Assembly: GCF_012767755.2 (NCBI RefSeq)
Contig: NZ_AP023189.1
Location: 1,178,001-1,242,000, forward strand
From: Pseudomonas tohonis
GTDB taxonomy: Bacteria > Pseudomonadota > Gammaproteobacteria > Pseudomonadales > Pseudomonadaceae
Direction: 5' to 3'
DNA: 64,000 bases
Positions 44,845 to 53,190 of the stretch are shown piece after piece. The stretch's first letter is position 1. Every line of letters starts with the position of its first letter. The notes below the pieces were generated by a model. It made no database searches. It was not told the origin of the DNA and was given only the letters and a program-made list of their open reading frames with translations. The translations under genes and the position numbers were made by a program.

Positions 44845-47232
44845 ATGTCCTCGTCCCCCTCCTTCCGTCCTTTCGCGATGCCCCTGCTCCTGGCCCTGGG
44901 CTGCGCCGGCCTTGCCGCGCCCGGCTGGGCCGATGACGGCCCGCGCCGCAGCTACGAGATCCCCGCCGGCAGCCTCGGCACGGCGCTGACCCGTTTCGCC
45001 GGCGAGGCCGGCGTCAGCCTGTCCGTCGACCCGGCGCTGGTCTCAGGGCGCAGCAGCGCCGGGCTGAACGGCGACTTCGGCGTGGAAGAAGGCTTCGCCC
45101 GCCTGCTACAGGGATCCGGCCTGATGCTGCAACCGGCTGGCGAGGGCAGCTACACCCTGCTGCCGGTGCCCGAGGAGGGGAGCCGCGTGCAGCAGTTGCA
45201 ACCGATCGCCATCACCGGGCAGGGCGGCGGCGCCAGCGCCGATCACTATGCCGGCGGCCAGGTCTCCCGGCGGGGCGGGCTGGGCATGCTGGGTGAGCGC
45301 GACTTCATGGAGACGCCCTTCAACCTCACCTCCTACACCCGCGAGGCGGTGAAGAACCAGCAGGCCCGTACCCTGGCCGACGTGGTCGCCAGCGACCCCT
45401 CGGTGCGCACCACCAACCCGTCGGCGGGGCGCTTCGAGCAGTTCTCCATCCGTGGCTACAGCCTCTACAACAGCGATGTCGCCTACGGCGGCCTCTACGG
45501 CGTGCTGCCGACCTACTCCATCGACATGGAGATGGCCGAGCGGGTCGACATCCTCAAGGGCCCCGGAGCCTTGCTCGGCGGCCTGGCGCCCAATGGCAGC
45601 GTTGGCGGCAGCGTCAACATCGAGCCCAAGCGCGCGGGCGACGAGCCGACCACCGAGTTCACCGCCATGCACGCCTCCTCCGGCCAACTGGGCGGGCATG
45701 TGGACATCGGCCGGCGCTTCGGCGACGACCAGCGCTTCGGCCTGCGCTTCAACGGCGTCAAGCAGTCCGGCGACACCGAGTGGGACCACCAGAGCCTGGA
45801 GCGTGATTCCGCCGTGCTCGGGCTGGACCTGCGTACCGAGCGCGTGCGCCTGTCCCTCGACCTGGGCCGCCAGGGCCGCGACGTCGACGGGCCGATGGAG
45901 CGCGTCGGCCTCAACGCCGGGGTCAAGGTGCCGGACGCCGAGGACATCCACCACAACTTCGCCCAGCCCTGGACCTACTCCCGTGCCAAGGACACCTTCG
46001 GCGCCCTGCGTGGCGAGTACGATCTGAGCGAGTCGCTGATGGTCTATGCCGCCGCCGGCGCGCGCCGGGGCGACTACGACTTCCTCCGCCACGCGGTGCA
46101 GCTGACCAACGACGCCGGGCGCTTCGTGGTCAGCCCGCGCGCCTTCCAGCGCGAGGAGGATGTACGCACCGCCACGGTCGGCCTGCGCAACTGGTTTTCC
46201 ACGGGCTCGGTGGGGCACACCCTCAACCTCAGCCTCAACCGCTTCGACATGACCTTCGACAACAGCGGTGCGCGCTACGCCAATGGCGTGAGCAACCTGT
46301 TCGACCCGACGACCCTGCCGGTGCCGATCACGCCCACGGCCGCCGACAACCCGACCCACACCGAGAGCGTGCTCTCCAGCCTGGCGCTGGCCGACACCCT
46401 GAGCTTCGCCGGTGACAGCGTGCTGCTGACCCTGGGCGCGCGCCTGCAGCGGGTGGAGGTGGACAGCTCCGAACCGGGCGAACCCGACCAGCGCTATGAC
46501 GAGCGCGCCACCTCGCCGGCCCTGGGCGTGGTCTGGCGTACCACCGAGGCGCTGTCGCTCTACGCCAACTACATGGAAGGCCTGACCCAGGGCCAGACCG
46601 CGCCGGAGACCGCCAACAACGCCGGCCAGGTGTTCGCGCCCTACCGCAGCAAGCAGGTGGAGGCCGGCATCAAGTACGACATGGGCAGCCTCACCAGCAC
46701 CCTCAGCGTCTTTCGCATCGAGAAGCCGGCCTACTACACCGAGAACGGCTACCTGCGCCCCGACGGCGAGCAGCGCAACCAGGGCGTGGAGCTGAACCTG
46801 TTCGGCGAGCCGCTGGAGGGCGTACGCATTCTCGGCGGCGCCATGCTGCTGGACGCCGAACTGACCCGCACCGCCAATGGCACCAACGACGGCAACCGCG
46901 CGGTCGGGGCGCCGATCCTCAACGCCAACCTCGGCGTCGAGTGGGACCTGCCCCAGGTCCAGGGGCTGACCCTGACCGCGCGGGCCATCCACACCGGCGC
47001 CCAGTACCTCGACCAGGCCAACACGCAGAAGGCCGACGCCTGGCAGCGCTACGACCTGGGCGCGCGCTACGCCTTCAGCGTCGGCGAGACGGACGTCACC
47101 CTGCGCGCCAGCGTGGAGAACGTCATGGACAAGGCCTACTGGGCCTCGGCCAATGTCCCCGACGGCACCGCCACCGGCCTCACCCTCTCCACCCCGCGCA
47201 CCTGGCTGGTGTCGGCGACCCTGGGGTTCTGA
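44845..47232 (+). CDS. TonB-dependent siderophore receptor with signalling domain
   Basis: A 795-residue outer membrane receptor. After a signal peptide (residues 1-29) comes an STN signalling domain (about 33-110, RRSYEIPAGSLGTALTRFAG), a plug (about 150-270, with RTLADVVASDPSVRTT and ERVDILKGPGALLGG), and a 22-strand barrel ending in the C-terminal Phe of TLGF. The signalling domain and the sigma/anti-sigma genes upstream make a cell-surface signalling loop of the FecIRA/FoxA type. The ligand (ferric hydroxamate, citrate or other) cannot be told. Confidence 0.93.
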   Translation: MSSSPSFRPFAMPLLLALGCAGLAAPGWADDGPRRSYEIPAGSLGTALTRFAGEAGVSLSVDPALVSGRSSAGLNGDFGVEEGFARLLQGSGLMLQPAGEGSYTLLPVPEEGSRVQQLQPIAITGQGGGASADHYAGGQVSRRGGLGMLGERDFMETPFNLTSYTREAVKNQQARTLADVVASDPSVRTTNPSAGRFEQFSIRGYSLYNSDVAYGGLYGVLPTYSIDMEMAERVDILKGPGALLGGLAPNGSVGGSVNIEPKRAGDEPTTEFTAMHASSGQLGGHVDIGRRFGDDQRFGLRFNGVKQSGDTEWDHQSLERDSAVLGLDLRTERVRLSLDLGRQGRDVDGPMERVGLNAGVKVPDAEDIHHNFAQPWTYSRAKDTFGALRGEYDLSESLMVYAAAGARRGDYDFLRHAVQLTNDAGRFVVSPRAFQREEDVRTATVGLRNWFSTGSVGHTLNLSLNRFDMTFDNSGARYANGVSNLFDPTTLPVPITPTAADNPTHTESVLSSLALADTLSFAGDSVLLTLGARLQRVEVDSSEPGEPDQRYDERATSPALGVVWRTTEALSLYANYMEGLTQGQTAPETANNAGQVFAPYRSKQVEAGIKYDMGSLTSTLSVFRIEKPAYYTENGYLRPDGEQRNQGVELNLFGEPLEGVRILGGAMLLDAELTRTANGTNDGNRAVGAPILNANLGVEWDLPQVQGLTLTARAIHTGAQYLDQANTQKADAWQRYDLGARYAFSVGETDVTLRASVENVMDKAYWASANVPDGTATGLTLSTPRTWLVSATLGF

Positions 47233-47274
47233 GGCGCGCTTTCCCGGGCTGAGGCCCGGGCTACGGGATGGAGT

Positions 47275-47350
47275 GTAGGGTGGGCTTCAGCCCACCATCG
47301 AAGCTGCCGGCAACACCCCCGGTGGATGGAAAAAGCGCCATCCACCCTAC
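47275..47350. repeat. AAGCG-loop hairpins, copies 5 and 6
   Basis: Copy 5 (47275-47296) is a short form, GTAG then stem GGTGGGC/GCCCACC with loop TTCA. Copy 6 (47321-47350) has stem GGTGGATGG/CCATCCACC, loop AAAAAGCG, then CTAC. Confidence 0.75.
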
Positions 47351-47441
47351 GCCCCGACAAACCCCGTGCCTGTGGGGGCTAACTCACTCACCAAGGGCGC
47401 GTAGAGGCCTGGAAGCCGCCGGCGCGTTGCATCCGGCAGGT

Positions 47442-47526
47442 GTAGGGTGGACCCCGCTTCACCGGTCCACCGTAGCGGCGCCCGGTTCGGCACTGTTGGT
47501 GGATGGAAAAGCGCCATCCACCCTAC
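47442..47526. repeat. AAGCG-loop hairpins, copies 7 and 8
   Basis: Copy 7 (47442-47471): GTAG, stem GGTGGACC/GGTCCACC, loop CCGCTTCACC, the reverse complement of GGTGAAGCGG. Copy 8 (47498-47526): stem GGTGGATGG/CCATCCACC, loop AAAAGCG, then CTAC. The two types alternate as at 22422-22523. Confidence 0.75.
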
Positions 47527-47552
47527 GCCTGAGGGCGTATGCGGCAGGCACA

Positions 47553-47578
47553 AAAAAGCCCGGCAGGTGCCGGGCTTT
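47553..47578 (-). terminator. glyA intrinsic terminator
   Basis: Read on the minus strand: AAGCCCGGCA/TGCCGGGCTT stem with a two-base loop followed by TTTTTG. It lies 20 bases after the glyA stop. Confidence 0.85.
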
Positions 47579-47598
47579 CTCGTTCAGCGCTCAGGCAA

Positions 47599-48852
47599 TC
47601 AGTTGCCGTAGACCGGCAGCTTGGCGCAGATGGCCTTGACCTGTTCGCGAACGCGGTCGACCACGGACTCGTCGCCCATGTTCTCGAGGATGTCGCAGAT
47701 CCAGGTGGCCAGCTCGCGGCACTCGACTTCCTTGAAGCCGCGGGTGGTCACGGCCGGGGTGCCGATGCGCAGGCCGGAGGTGACGAAGGGCGAGCGCGGG
47801 TCGTTCGGCACGCTGTTCTTGTTCACGGTGATGAAGGCGCGACCCAGGGCGGCGTCGGCATCCTTACCGGTGATGTCCTGCTTGATCAGCGACAGCAGGA
47901 ACAGGTGGTTCTGGGTACCGCCGGAGACCACGTCGAAGCCACGGTCGATGAATACCTGGGCCATCGCCTGGGCGTTCTTCACCACTTGCTGCTGGTAGGT
48001 CTTGAACTCGGGCTGCAGGGCTTCCTTGAAGCACACGGCCTTGGCGGCGATCACGTGCTCCAGCGGGCCACCCTGGGCGCCCGGGAAGACGGCGGAGTTG
48101 AGCTTCTTCTCGATCTCCTCGTTCTTGCGCGCCAGGATCAGGCCACCGCGCGGGCCGCGCAGGGTCTTGTGGGTGGTGGTGGTGACCACGTCGGCGAAGG
48201 GCACCGGGTTCGGGTACACACCGGCGGCGACCAGGCCGGCCACGTGGGCCATGTCGACGAACAGGTAGGCGCCTACCTTGTCGGCGATGGCGCGGAAGCG
48301 GGCGAAGTCCAGCACCTGCGAATAGGCGGAGAAGCCGGCGACGATCATCTTCGGCTTGTGCTCGACGGCCAGGCGCTCGACTTCGTCGTAGTCGATCAGG
48401 CCGGCGTCGGTGATGCCGTACTGCACGGCGTTGTACAGCTTGCCGGAGGAGGAGACGGAGGCGCCGTGGGTCAGGTGGCCGCCGTGGGCCAGGCTCATGC
48501 CGAGGATGGTGTCGCCGGCCGACAGGAGGGCCAGGTAGACCGCGGCGTTGGCCTGGGAGCCGGCATGCGGCTGGACGTTGGCGTAGTCGGCGCCGAACAG
48601 CTCCTTGGCGCGGTCGATGGCCAGCTGCTCGACGACGTCGACGTACTCGCAACCGCCGTAGTAGCGCTTGCCCGGGTACCCCTCGGCGTACTTGTTGGTC
48701 AGTACCGAACCCTGGGCTTCCATCACCGCCGGGCTGGTGTAGTTCTCGGAGGCGATGAGCTCGATGTGCTCTTCCTGGCGCTGGGCTTCCTGCTCCATCG
48801 CGGCGAAGAGTTCGGCATCGTAGCGGGCGAGGGTCAAATCACGGCTGAACAT
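47599..48852 (-). CDS. glyA: serine hydroxymethyltransferase
   Basis: A 417-residue PLP enzyme interconverting serine and glycine with tetrahydrofolate, the main source of one-carbon units. Motifs include [19 protein letters not shown] at residue 33 onward, [15 protein letters not shown], and the PLP lysine in [11 protein letters not shown] (about 226-236). Length is exactly typical. The inner ATG 48852 is chosen because it gives the family's MFSRDLTL start. In P. aeruginosa a glyA copy lies next to morA; here six genes intervene. Confidence 0.96.
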   Translation of the reverse strand: MFSRDLTLARYDAELFAAMEQEAQRQEEHIELIASENYTSPAVMEAQGSVLTNKYAEGYPGKRYYGGCEYVDVVEQLAIDRAKELFGADYANVQPHAGSQANAAVYLALLSAGDTILGMSLAHGGHLTHGASVSSSGKLYNAVQYGITDAGLIDYDEVERLAVEHKPKMIVAGFSAYSQVLDFARFRAIADKVGAYLFVDMAHVAGLVAAGVYPNPVPFADVVTTTTHKTLRGPRGGLILARKNEEIEKKLNSAVFPGAQGGPLEHVIAAKAVCFKEALQPEFKTYQQQVVKNAQAMAQVFIDRGFDVVSGGTQNHLFLLSLIKQDITGKDADAALGRAFITVNKNSVPNDPRSPFVTSGLRIGTPAVTTRGFKEVECRELATWICDILENMGDESVVDRVREQVKAICAKLPVYGN

Positions 48853-48952
48853 GGCGGTCCTCTCGGGGATCGGTACGTGGAAAGGCGCGCATTCTAACTC
48901 ATAGGTCGTTAGCTGACACATGAAGGTCGGTCATGCGACAGACAAGCGGCGC

Positions 48953-49420
48953 TCACGCGGACTCGTCATCGACTTCCTGCAGCTCGGCGAGCTTCTGGCG
49001 CAGGGTTTCGCGCTCGTGATCGAACAGCAGGGGCAGTTGTTGCCAGCTCTCGTAGAGCGGCTCCAGCCAGCAGCAGTAGCCGGAGTCGGGTCGCCGGCCT
49101 TCCAGGCGCTCGAAACAGGTGTGGATGTCCTGGGCATGGGCCGGCTCGTCGTGGGCGATGGCGGCCAGGACGCGGATGGCCGCCACCGTGGTCCAGTCGC
49201 TCGGCCCGAACAGGGCGCTGAGCAGCAGTGCGCGACGACGCGAACCTTCCCAGCCCTGATCGAGATGGGCCAGCACCTGGGCGGCGGCGCTCTGCACGCG
49301 GGTCAGCCAGACCAGCGCGGGGATCGAGCGGTCGGGCACCGTCGGCGGGTGCACCAGGGTCGCCAGCACCTGCAGCGGCTCGTCACCCGTGAGGCTGGCG
49401 GCCACCTGGCTGGCCTGGGC
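48953..49420 (-). CDS. uncharacterised protein, in frame with upstream repeat gene
   Basis: A helical region of about 150 residues from the first usable start, GTG 49405, with VWLTRVQSAAAQVLAHLDQGW, LLLSALFGPSDWTTVAAIRVLAAIA and CCWLEPLYESWQQLP. I recognise no family. It is in exactly the same frame as the upstream repeat protein, separated by a single TAG (49421-49423), with no good ribosome site before the GTG. It could be the C-terminal part of one 627-residue protein interrupted by a nonsense codon or a sequence error, a readthrough extension, or a separate coupled gene. Coordinates include the frame directly after the TAG. Confidence 0.55.
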   Translation of the reverse strand, partial: AQASQVAASLTGDEPLQVLATLVHPPTVPDRSIPALVWLTRVQSAAAQVLAHLDQGWEGSRRRALLLSALFGPSDWTTVAAIRVLAAIAHDEPAHAQDIHTCFERLEGRRPDSGYCCWLEPLYESWQQLPLLFDHERETLRQKLAELQEVDDESA

Positions 49421-50833
49421 CTAGTTGGCGCGGGCATAGGGTCTGGCGGCGAGCCCGGCGATCAGCGCGCCGACCTTCTCGCCAGGCGGCGGCAGGGCCG
49501 GCAGCGCCTGGTCGCCCTCGTAGCGCCAGAGCAGGTGCTCGACGGGGCCGTGCGGCTGGCGCGGATCGGGCTGGGCGATGCTCTCGGCGGTGACTTCGAC
49601 CTTGCAGCCGGCCAGGCCGTGGGCGGCGAGCTCCAGGGTGATGGCCAGGACGTTGCTCGGCGCCTCCAGGGACGAGGTGCGCAGGGTGATGCTGTCGCCG
49701 GGCGAGCCCTCGTAGCTGCCGTCGAGCAGGCTGTCGCGGATCGTGCGCAGGACGTTGGCGCTGGCGTCGTTGGGCTGGGGTGGCGCGCCGCTGGCGAGGA
49801 ACCACAGCTGGTAGGCGCGCTCGTTGTCGGCCTTGGCGGCGTCGATCACCCGTTGCAGCAGGGTGTCGTCGCCGCTGGCGCGCCATTGGCAGTAATCCCG
49901 TGACGGCGCGGCCCAGGGATGCTCGGGGTGCAGCGCCAGGGCCTGGTCGTACCAGCTGGTCGCCTGGGCCCAGCCCTGGTTCTCCAGCCAGGTGTCGCCG
50001 GCCTCCAGGTAGGTGCTGAGCTCTTCCGGCTGCTGCTGCATGGCCTGGCTGAAGGCGAGGTCGGCCTCGGCGGGGCGGCCTTGCTGGCGCAGCACCAGGC
50101 CCCGCGCGGTCGCCTGGTGCCAATCCTGGCGGGCCTGCACCGGCCCGGCCAGTTCCAGGGCCTGGTCGAAGAGGGCGGCACGGCGCAGCAGGCCGATGTG
50201 CAGCATCGTCCATTGCGCGGTGAAGTCGTCCGCAGGGCGGATGCGCCCGGCCAGCACGGCCCAGCGCCGGGTGTTGGCGAGGTCGCGGGCGATGGCTTCG
50301 CGGGCTTCCGGGGTGCGCTGGATGACGCGGCCGAACAGGCGCATCTGCAGGTCCGCATCCAGCTGTTCCAGGCTGCCGGCCGGCTCCAGCCAATCGAGGG
50401 CCCAGGCGTCGAGGTAGTCGCTCTCGGGGGCGGCGTCGATCACCTGCAGCAGCAGGTCGACCGCTGCGGCGACCCGGCCCTCGCGGGCCATGATCCAGCT
50501 GCGCAGCGCTTCGGTCGCCGCGTAGCGTTGCTCGCCGGGCGGCAGCAGCACCGCTTCGGCCGGAGTGCCGGCACGTTGCAGGTAGCGCTCGGCCAGGGCC
50601 AGCCACGCGGGGTTGGCCGGGGCGAACCTGAGCAGTTCCGCCAGGTGCTCGGCGCCGTGGGCGAGGTTGCCCTGCTCCAGCTCGGCTTCGGTGATGAACA
50701 GCTCGAACTCGGCGGTGCCCTGGCGCAGCTCGATGCCGGGCTTCCCGGGAGCGGCTCCCGCTGCGGCGGTCGGGGCGTCTTGGGTGGTCGGGTCGGTTTC
50801 GGTATGGCGGGTGAAGCGTTTCCACCAGGACAT
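49421..50833 (-). CDS. tetratricopeptide-repeat protein of unknown function
   Basis: A 470-residue cytoplasmic protein with a short polar N-terminus (MSWWKRFTRHTET), helical repeats of TPR type over about residues 45-330 (for example GNLAHGAEHLAELLRFAPANPAWLALAERYL; DLAFSQAMQQQPEELSTYLEAGDTWL; WYDQALALHPEHPWA), and a beta-rich end with SITLRTSSLEAPSNVLAITLELAA. No enzyme motif is visible. ATG 50833 is preceded by AAGGAG. Reading continues in frame beyond its TAG stop into another open frame. Confidence 0.8.
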   Translation of the reverse strand: MSWWKRFTRHTETDPTTQDAPTAAAGAAPGKPGIELRQGTAEFELFITEAELEQGNLAHGAEHLAELLRFAPANPAWLALAERYLQRAGTPAEAVLLPPGEQRYAATEALRSWIMAREGRVAAAVDLLLQVIDAAPESDYLDAWALDWLEPAGSLEQLDADLQMRLFGRVIQRTPEAREAIARDLANTRRWAVLAGRIRPADDFTAQWTMLHIGLLRRAALFDQALELAGPVQARQDWHQATARGLVLRQQGRPAEADLAFSQAMQQQPEELSTYLEAGDTWLENQGWAQATSWYDQALALHPEHPWAAPSRDYCQWRASGDDTLLQRVIDAAKADNERAYQLWFLASGAPPQPNDASANVLRTIRDSLLDGSYEGSPGDSITLRTSSLEAPSNVLAITLELAAHGLAGCKVEVTAESIAQPDPRQPHGPVEHLLWRYEGDQALPALPPPGEKVGALIAGLAARPYARAN

Positions 50834-50986
50834 GGCGGGCTCCTTGTCGTGTCGTGCGCCGGTCAATGGCGGGCTGGTCGGGTGGGGCGCTGGGCCGCGA
50901 TCTTACGGCAAGCACCCGAGTGCAGGCCTGCCGGGGATCACGAAACCGGTCTCGGCGGCGGAGCAGTGTTCGGCATGACCTCCAAT

Positions 50987-51017
50987 GGTGGACCGGTGAA
51001 GCGGGGGGCCACCCTAC
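50987..51017 (+). repeat. AAGCG-loop hairpin, copy 9
   Basis: Stem GGTGGACC with GGGCCACC (one mismatch), loop GGTGAAGCGG, followed by CTAC. Same type as copy 3. Confidence 0.7.
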
Positions 51018-51077
51018 GACCGGGCTGCGGAAACAAATAAGCCCAGGTGTTGACGCTCTCCACGGATCCCCCAGGCT

Positions 51078-51175
51078 CTTGCAGCTTGCAGCTTGCAGCT
51101 TGCAGCTTGCAGCTTGCAGCTTGCAGCTTGCAGCTTGCAGCTTGCAGCTTGCAGCTTGCAGCTTGCAGCTTGCAG
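51078..51175. repeat. 14-copy perfect heptamer repeat (CTTGCAG)n
   Basis: Exactly 98 bases: fourteen identical copies of CTTGCAG without any interruption, ending at the base next to the stop codon of the DUF4241 gene on the minus strand. Each copy contains the palindrome TGCA and each junction contains AGCT, so single strands can fold in many registers. Perfect identity suggests recent or ongoing slippage. Confidence 0.97.
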
Positions 51176-51871
51176 TCAGCGCTCGGGCACCAGCAGGAAA
51201 TCGGTCACCACCGCCACCAGCCGGCCGTCGGCGTCGTAGCCGAAGTAGCTGGGGTAGGCGCCGTCGCCGTAGCCGCTGGAGAAGAACGCCACATTGCCGG
51301 CGTCGGTCGGCAGCAGGTACCAGCTGCGGGTGTGCTGGTAGGTCTTGTCCAGCTCGGCGAACAGGCGTTCGTCGAAGGCCTCGCCCTCCTGGTTTCGGCG
51401 GGCCTCGTAGCTGCGCAGGGCGGCGGCATCCATGAAGCCGCCGGTGCCGCTGTCCACCCCGTAGCCGAAGAATTCGTCCGGGGCCAGGGTGGCCGGGTCC
51501 TGGCCCTTCACCAGCGCCATCTCCCAGCGGGTCGCCGGGCCGGGGGCGAAGACGATGCGGGCGAAGGCCACGCGTTCGTCATCGCCGATCCTGGCGATGG
51601 CCAGCTGCAGCGGGTAGCGCCCCTTGGGCACGGCCTGGATGAAGGGGCCGTCGCAACTCACCAGGGGGTCGCAGGCCACCAGTTGCCCGGTGGGCAGCTC
51701 CAGTTCGCCGATGGTTTGGGCGTAGAAGCGGTAGTCGAGGTCCTCCACCCGTACCTGGTAACCCTCGGTGAAGGCGGCGTCGAACAGCGGGTGGCCCTTC
51801 GGTGCGGCGGCCTCTGCGTGGAGCGCTGGCAGGGCCAGCAACAGCGCAAGCCTGGCGAAGTGTCGGTTCAT
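51176..51871 (-). CDS. DUF4241 secreted protein
   Basis: A 231-residue protein with a signal peptide (about 1-21, ending HAEAA). The DUF4241 core is visible: a central region RVAFARIVFAPGPATRWEMAL, then GYGVDSGTGGFMDAAALRSYE and a final FFSSGYGDGAYPSYFGYDADGRLVAVVTDF. DUF4241 proteins are widespread, sometimes beside toxin or immunity genes; function is untested. It overlaps the gene upstream by four bases (ATGA). The heptamer array begins immediately after its stop, so copy number changes would not alter the protein but would shift its 3' end structure. Confidence 0.85.
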   Translation of the reverse strand: MNRHFARLALLLALPALHAEAAAPKGHPLFDAAFTEGYQVRVEDLDYRFYAQTIGELELPTGQLVACDPLVSCDGPFIQAVPKGRYPLQLAIARIGDDERVAFARIVFAPGPATRWEMALVKGQDPATLAPDEFFGYGVDSGTGGFMDAAALRSYEARRNQEGEAFDERLFAELDKTYQHTRSWYLLPTDAGNVAFFSSGYGDGAYPSYFGYDADGRLVAVVTDFLLVPER

Positions 51872-52332
51872 GGGCAGCGGTACTCCATCTGTGCGCCGGT
51901 GGCCGAGAAGATCTCATGCCAACGCCTGAGGCTGTGTGGATCGGCGCTCAAAACCCGGAAGCCGCCAGGCTGCATGCGTTGTCGGGCCTGGGCGGGCGAG
52001 AGCTGGTCGGCCTGCCTCAAGAGCGCTAGCACCTTGATCGGCTGTGGGCCGATATCCGTGACCCACAGCTCCGCTGCCGAGGATTGGCTGCCGTTTGGCG
52101 CGGGGCCACCGCGATGGGCGGCCAGCCAGGCCATTGCCTGTTTGCTGGCAAGCCCCGAGCATTCTGCTGCGGCGTCCCGGTGCTGGCGGCAGAACCATTC
52201 GAGCCCGGCCGGGTGCCCTGCGGCGCCGGGTGGCAGGGGCCGGTAGTCGGCGAAGGTGATCCAGCGCCCGCAATCGGCCAGGCCGTCGCACACACAGGGC
52301 TTGTGGCAGAGGGCGCAGATGGGCGGCTTCAT
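51868..52332 (-). CDS. Cys-rich protein with L7/L12-like C-terminal domain
   Basis: A 154-residue protein. The first part has likely zinc ligands (CALCHKPCVCDGLADCGRW; FCRQHRDAAAEC). The last 60 residues (from IKVLALLRQADQLSPAQARQ to GGFRVLSADPHSLRRWHEIFSATGAQMEYR) follow the helix-helix-strand pattern of the C-terminal domain of ribosomal protein bL12, which several uncharacterised bacterial proteins share. Function is not known. I choose ATG 52332, which begins directly with the Cys region. It is coupled to the DUF4241 gene by an ATGA overlap. Confidence 0.7.
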   Translation of the reverse strand: MKPPICALCHKPCVCDGLADCGRWITFADYRPLPPGAAGHPAGLEWFCRQHRDAAAECSGLASKQAMAWLAAHRGGPAPNGSQSSAAELWVTDIGPQPIKVLALLRQADQLSPAQARQRMQPGGFRVLSADPHSLRRWHEIFSATGAQMEYRCP

Positions 52333-52484
52333 TGCGGCCACCGGACGCTGGATATAGGAGGGTGGGGCATGCCGGGGTCCTGTCGCATTCATTGATCGGT
52401 GCACCGCTCGGGCCGCTGAAGCGCGGTAATCTACGCGCCGTTTCGGCCCGCTTCGGGCGCGCCATCATTGCATAAGGATCGAAG

Positions 52485-53129
52485 ATGGAACCGGTCTCCG
52501 TTTCGCAGCTCCTGGCTGCACTGTTCGAAGCCCATGGCGTCGAGTTCGTCGTGCACGAGGGCTGGGTCGCGCCGGGAGGCCGGCTGCCGGCGATCCGTGC
52601 CACCTGGTATCCCCGCGGCAAGACCGGTCGGCTCGACGTGGACGTATTGCTGGAGGACGACAACCGCCAGTTCCAGGAGGCTTTCGCCGGTGTGGGCGAG
52701 GGCGAGGCGGGCCTGCGCGACGCCTGGGAGAACTTCTGCCTCAACAGTTTCCACGTGCTGCTCTCGGCGCTGTGGGGCCATGTCGATGACGACCAGGTGA
52801 CGGTGGAGACCTGGCAGGTGGGCGGACAGCGCTTCGAGGCGCACCTGGGCAACGTCTGCACGCGGGGCGCCGATGGCAAGGTGGCGCAGCTACCGGCCGA
52901 CCTGTTCCCCAGCATCGAGGCGCAGATCCGCGCGCTGCCGCTGGATGGGCGCATCCACTGGTTCCGCCACTTCTTCTGCGCCTTCGACAACCAGCGCACG
53001 GTGGAGGTGCTGTTCGACAACGAGCCCTGGCCGGCGGGGATGGAGCGCTTCGCAGGGCTGGCCTGGGAGGATTCCGAGGCGTACTACAGCGCGCGGAACT
53101 TCTTGGTGATCAAGCCCGTCCCGTCCTGA
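52485..53129 (+). CDS. DUF6348-like cytoplasmic protein
   Basis: A 214-residue protein with no signal or membrane segment. Features such as LLAALFEAHG at the start, GRLDVDVLLEDDNRQFQEAFAG, DAWENFCLNSFHVLLSALWG and the near-terminal IHWFRHFFCAF resemble the DUF6348 family, which is found scattered in bacteria and sometimes near polymorphic toxin loci. I am moderately sure of the family and have no function to offer. It is transcribed divergently from the DUF4241 pair, and 150 bases separate the likely starts. Confidence 0.7.
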   Translation: MEPVSVSQLLAALFEAHGVEFVVHEGWVAPGGRLPAIRATWYPRGKTGRLDVDVLLEDDNRQFQEAFAGVGEGEAGLRDAWENFCLNSFHVLLSALWGHVDDDQVTVETWQVGGQRFEAHLGNVCTRGADGKVAQLPADLFPSIEAQIRALPLDGRIHWFRHFFCAFDNQRTVEVLFDNEPWPAGMERFAGLAWEDSEAYYSARNFLVIKPVPS

Positions 53130-53145
53130 TTGCGTCCACCGTAAA

Positions 53146-53175
53146 GCGAGAGCCCGCCTTTCGCGGGGCTCTCGC
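53146..53175. terminator. hairpin between DUF6348-like gene and morA
   Basis: Arms GCGAGAGCCC and GGGCTCTCGC around GCCTTTCGCG, between convergent genes. On the minus strand it is followed by TTTAC, a weak T tract, so it may serve morA best. Confidence 0.6.
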
Positions 53176-53190
53176 CCTGCTGGGCGCCAT

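Larger units (their letters stand above)
47233..47598. other. repeat-rich gap between receptor and glyA
   Basis: A 366-base region between convergent genes. It holds four AAGCG-type hairpins (47275-47526), a worn REP-like element near 47370-47395, and the glyA terminator (47553-47578). No gene is supported. Confidence 0.75.
50834..51175. other. intergenic region with hairpin and heptamer array
   Basis: A 342-base region upstream of the minus-strand TPR gene and downstream of the minus-strand DUF4241 gene. It holds one AAGCG-loop hairpin (50987-51017) and the 14-copy heptamer array (51078-51175). No gene is supported. Confidence 0.75.

Noticed and set aside
51047..52246. Long plus-strand open frame crossing the heptamer array, encoding repeated SLQLAAC
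   Set aside because: It is the antisense shadow of the DUF4241 gene pair; the repeat remains open in all frames by chance and there is no ribosome site.
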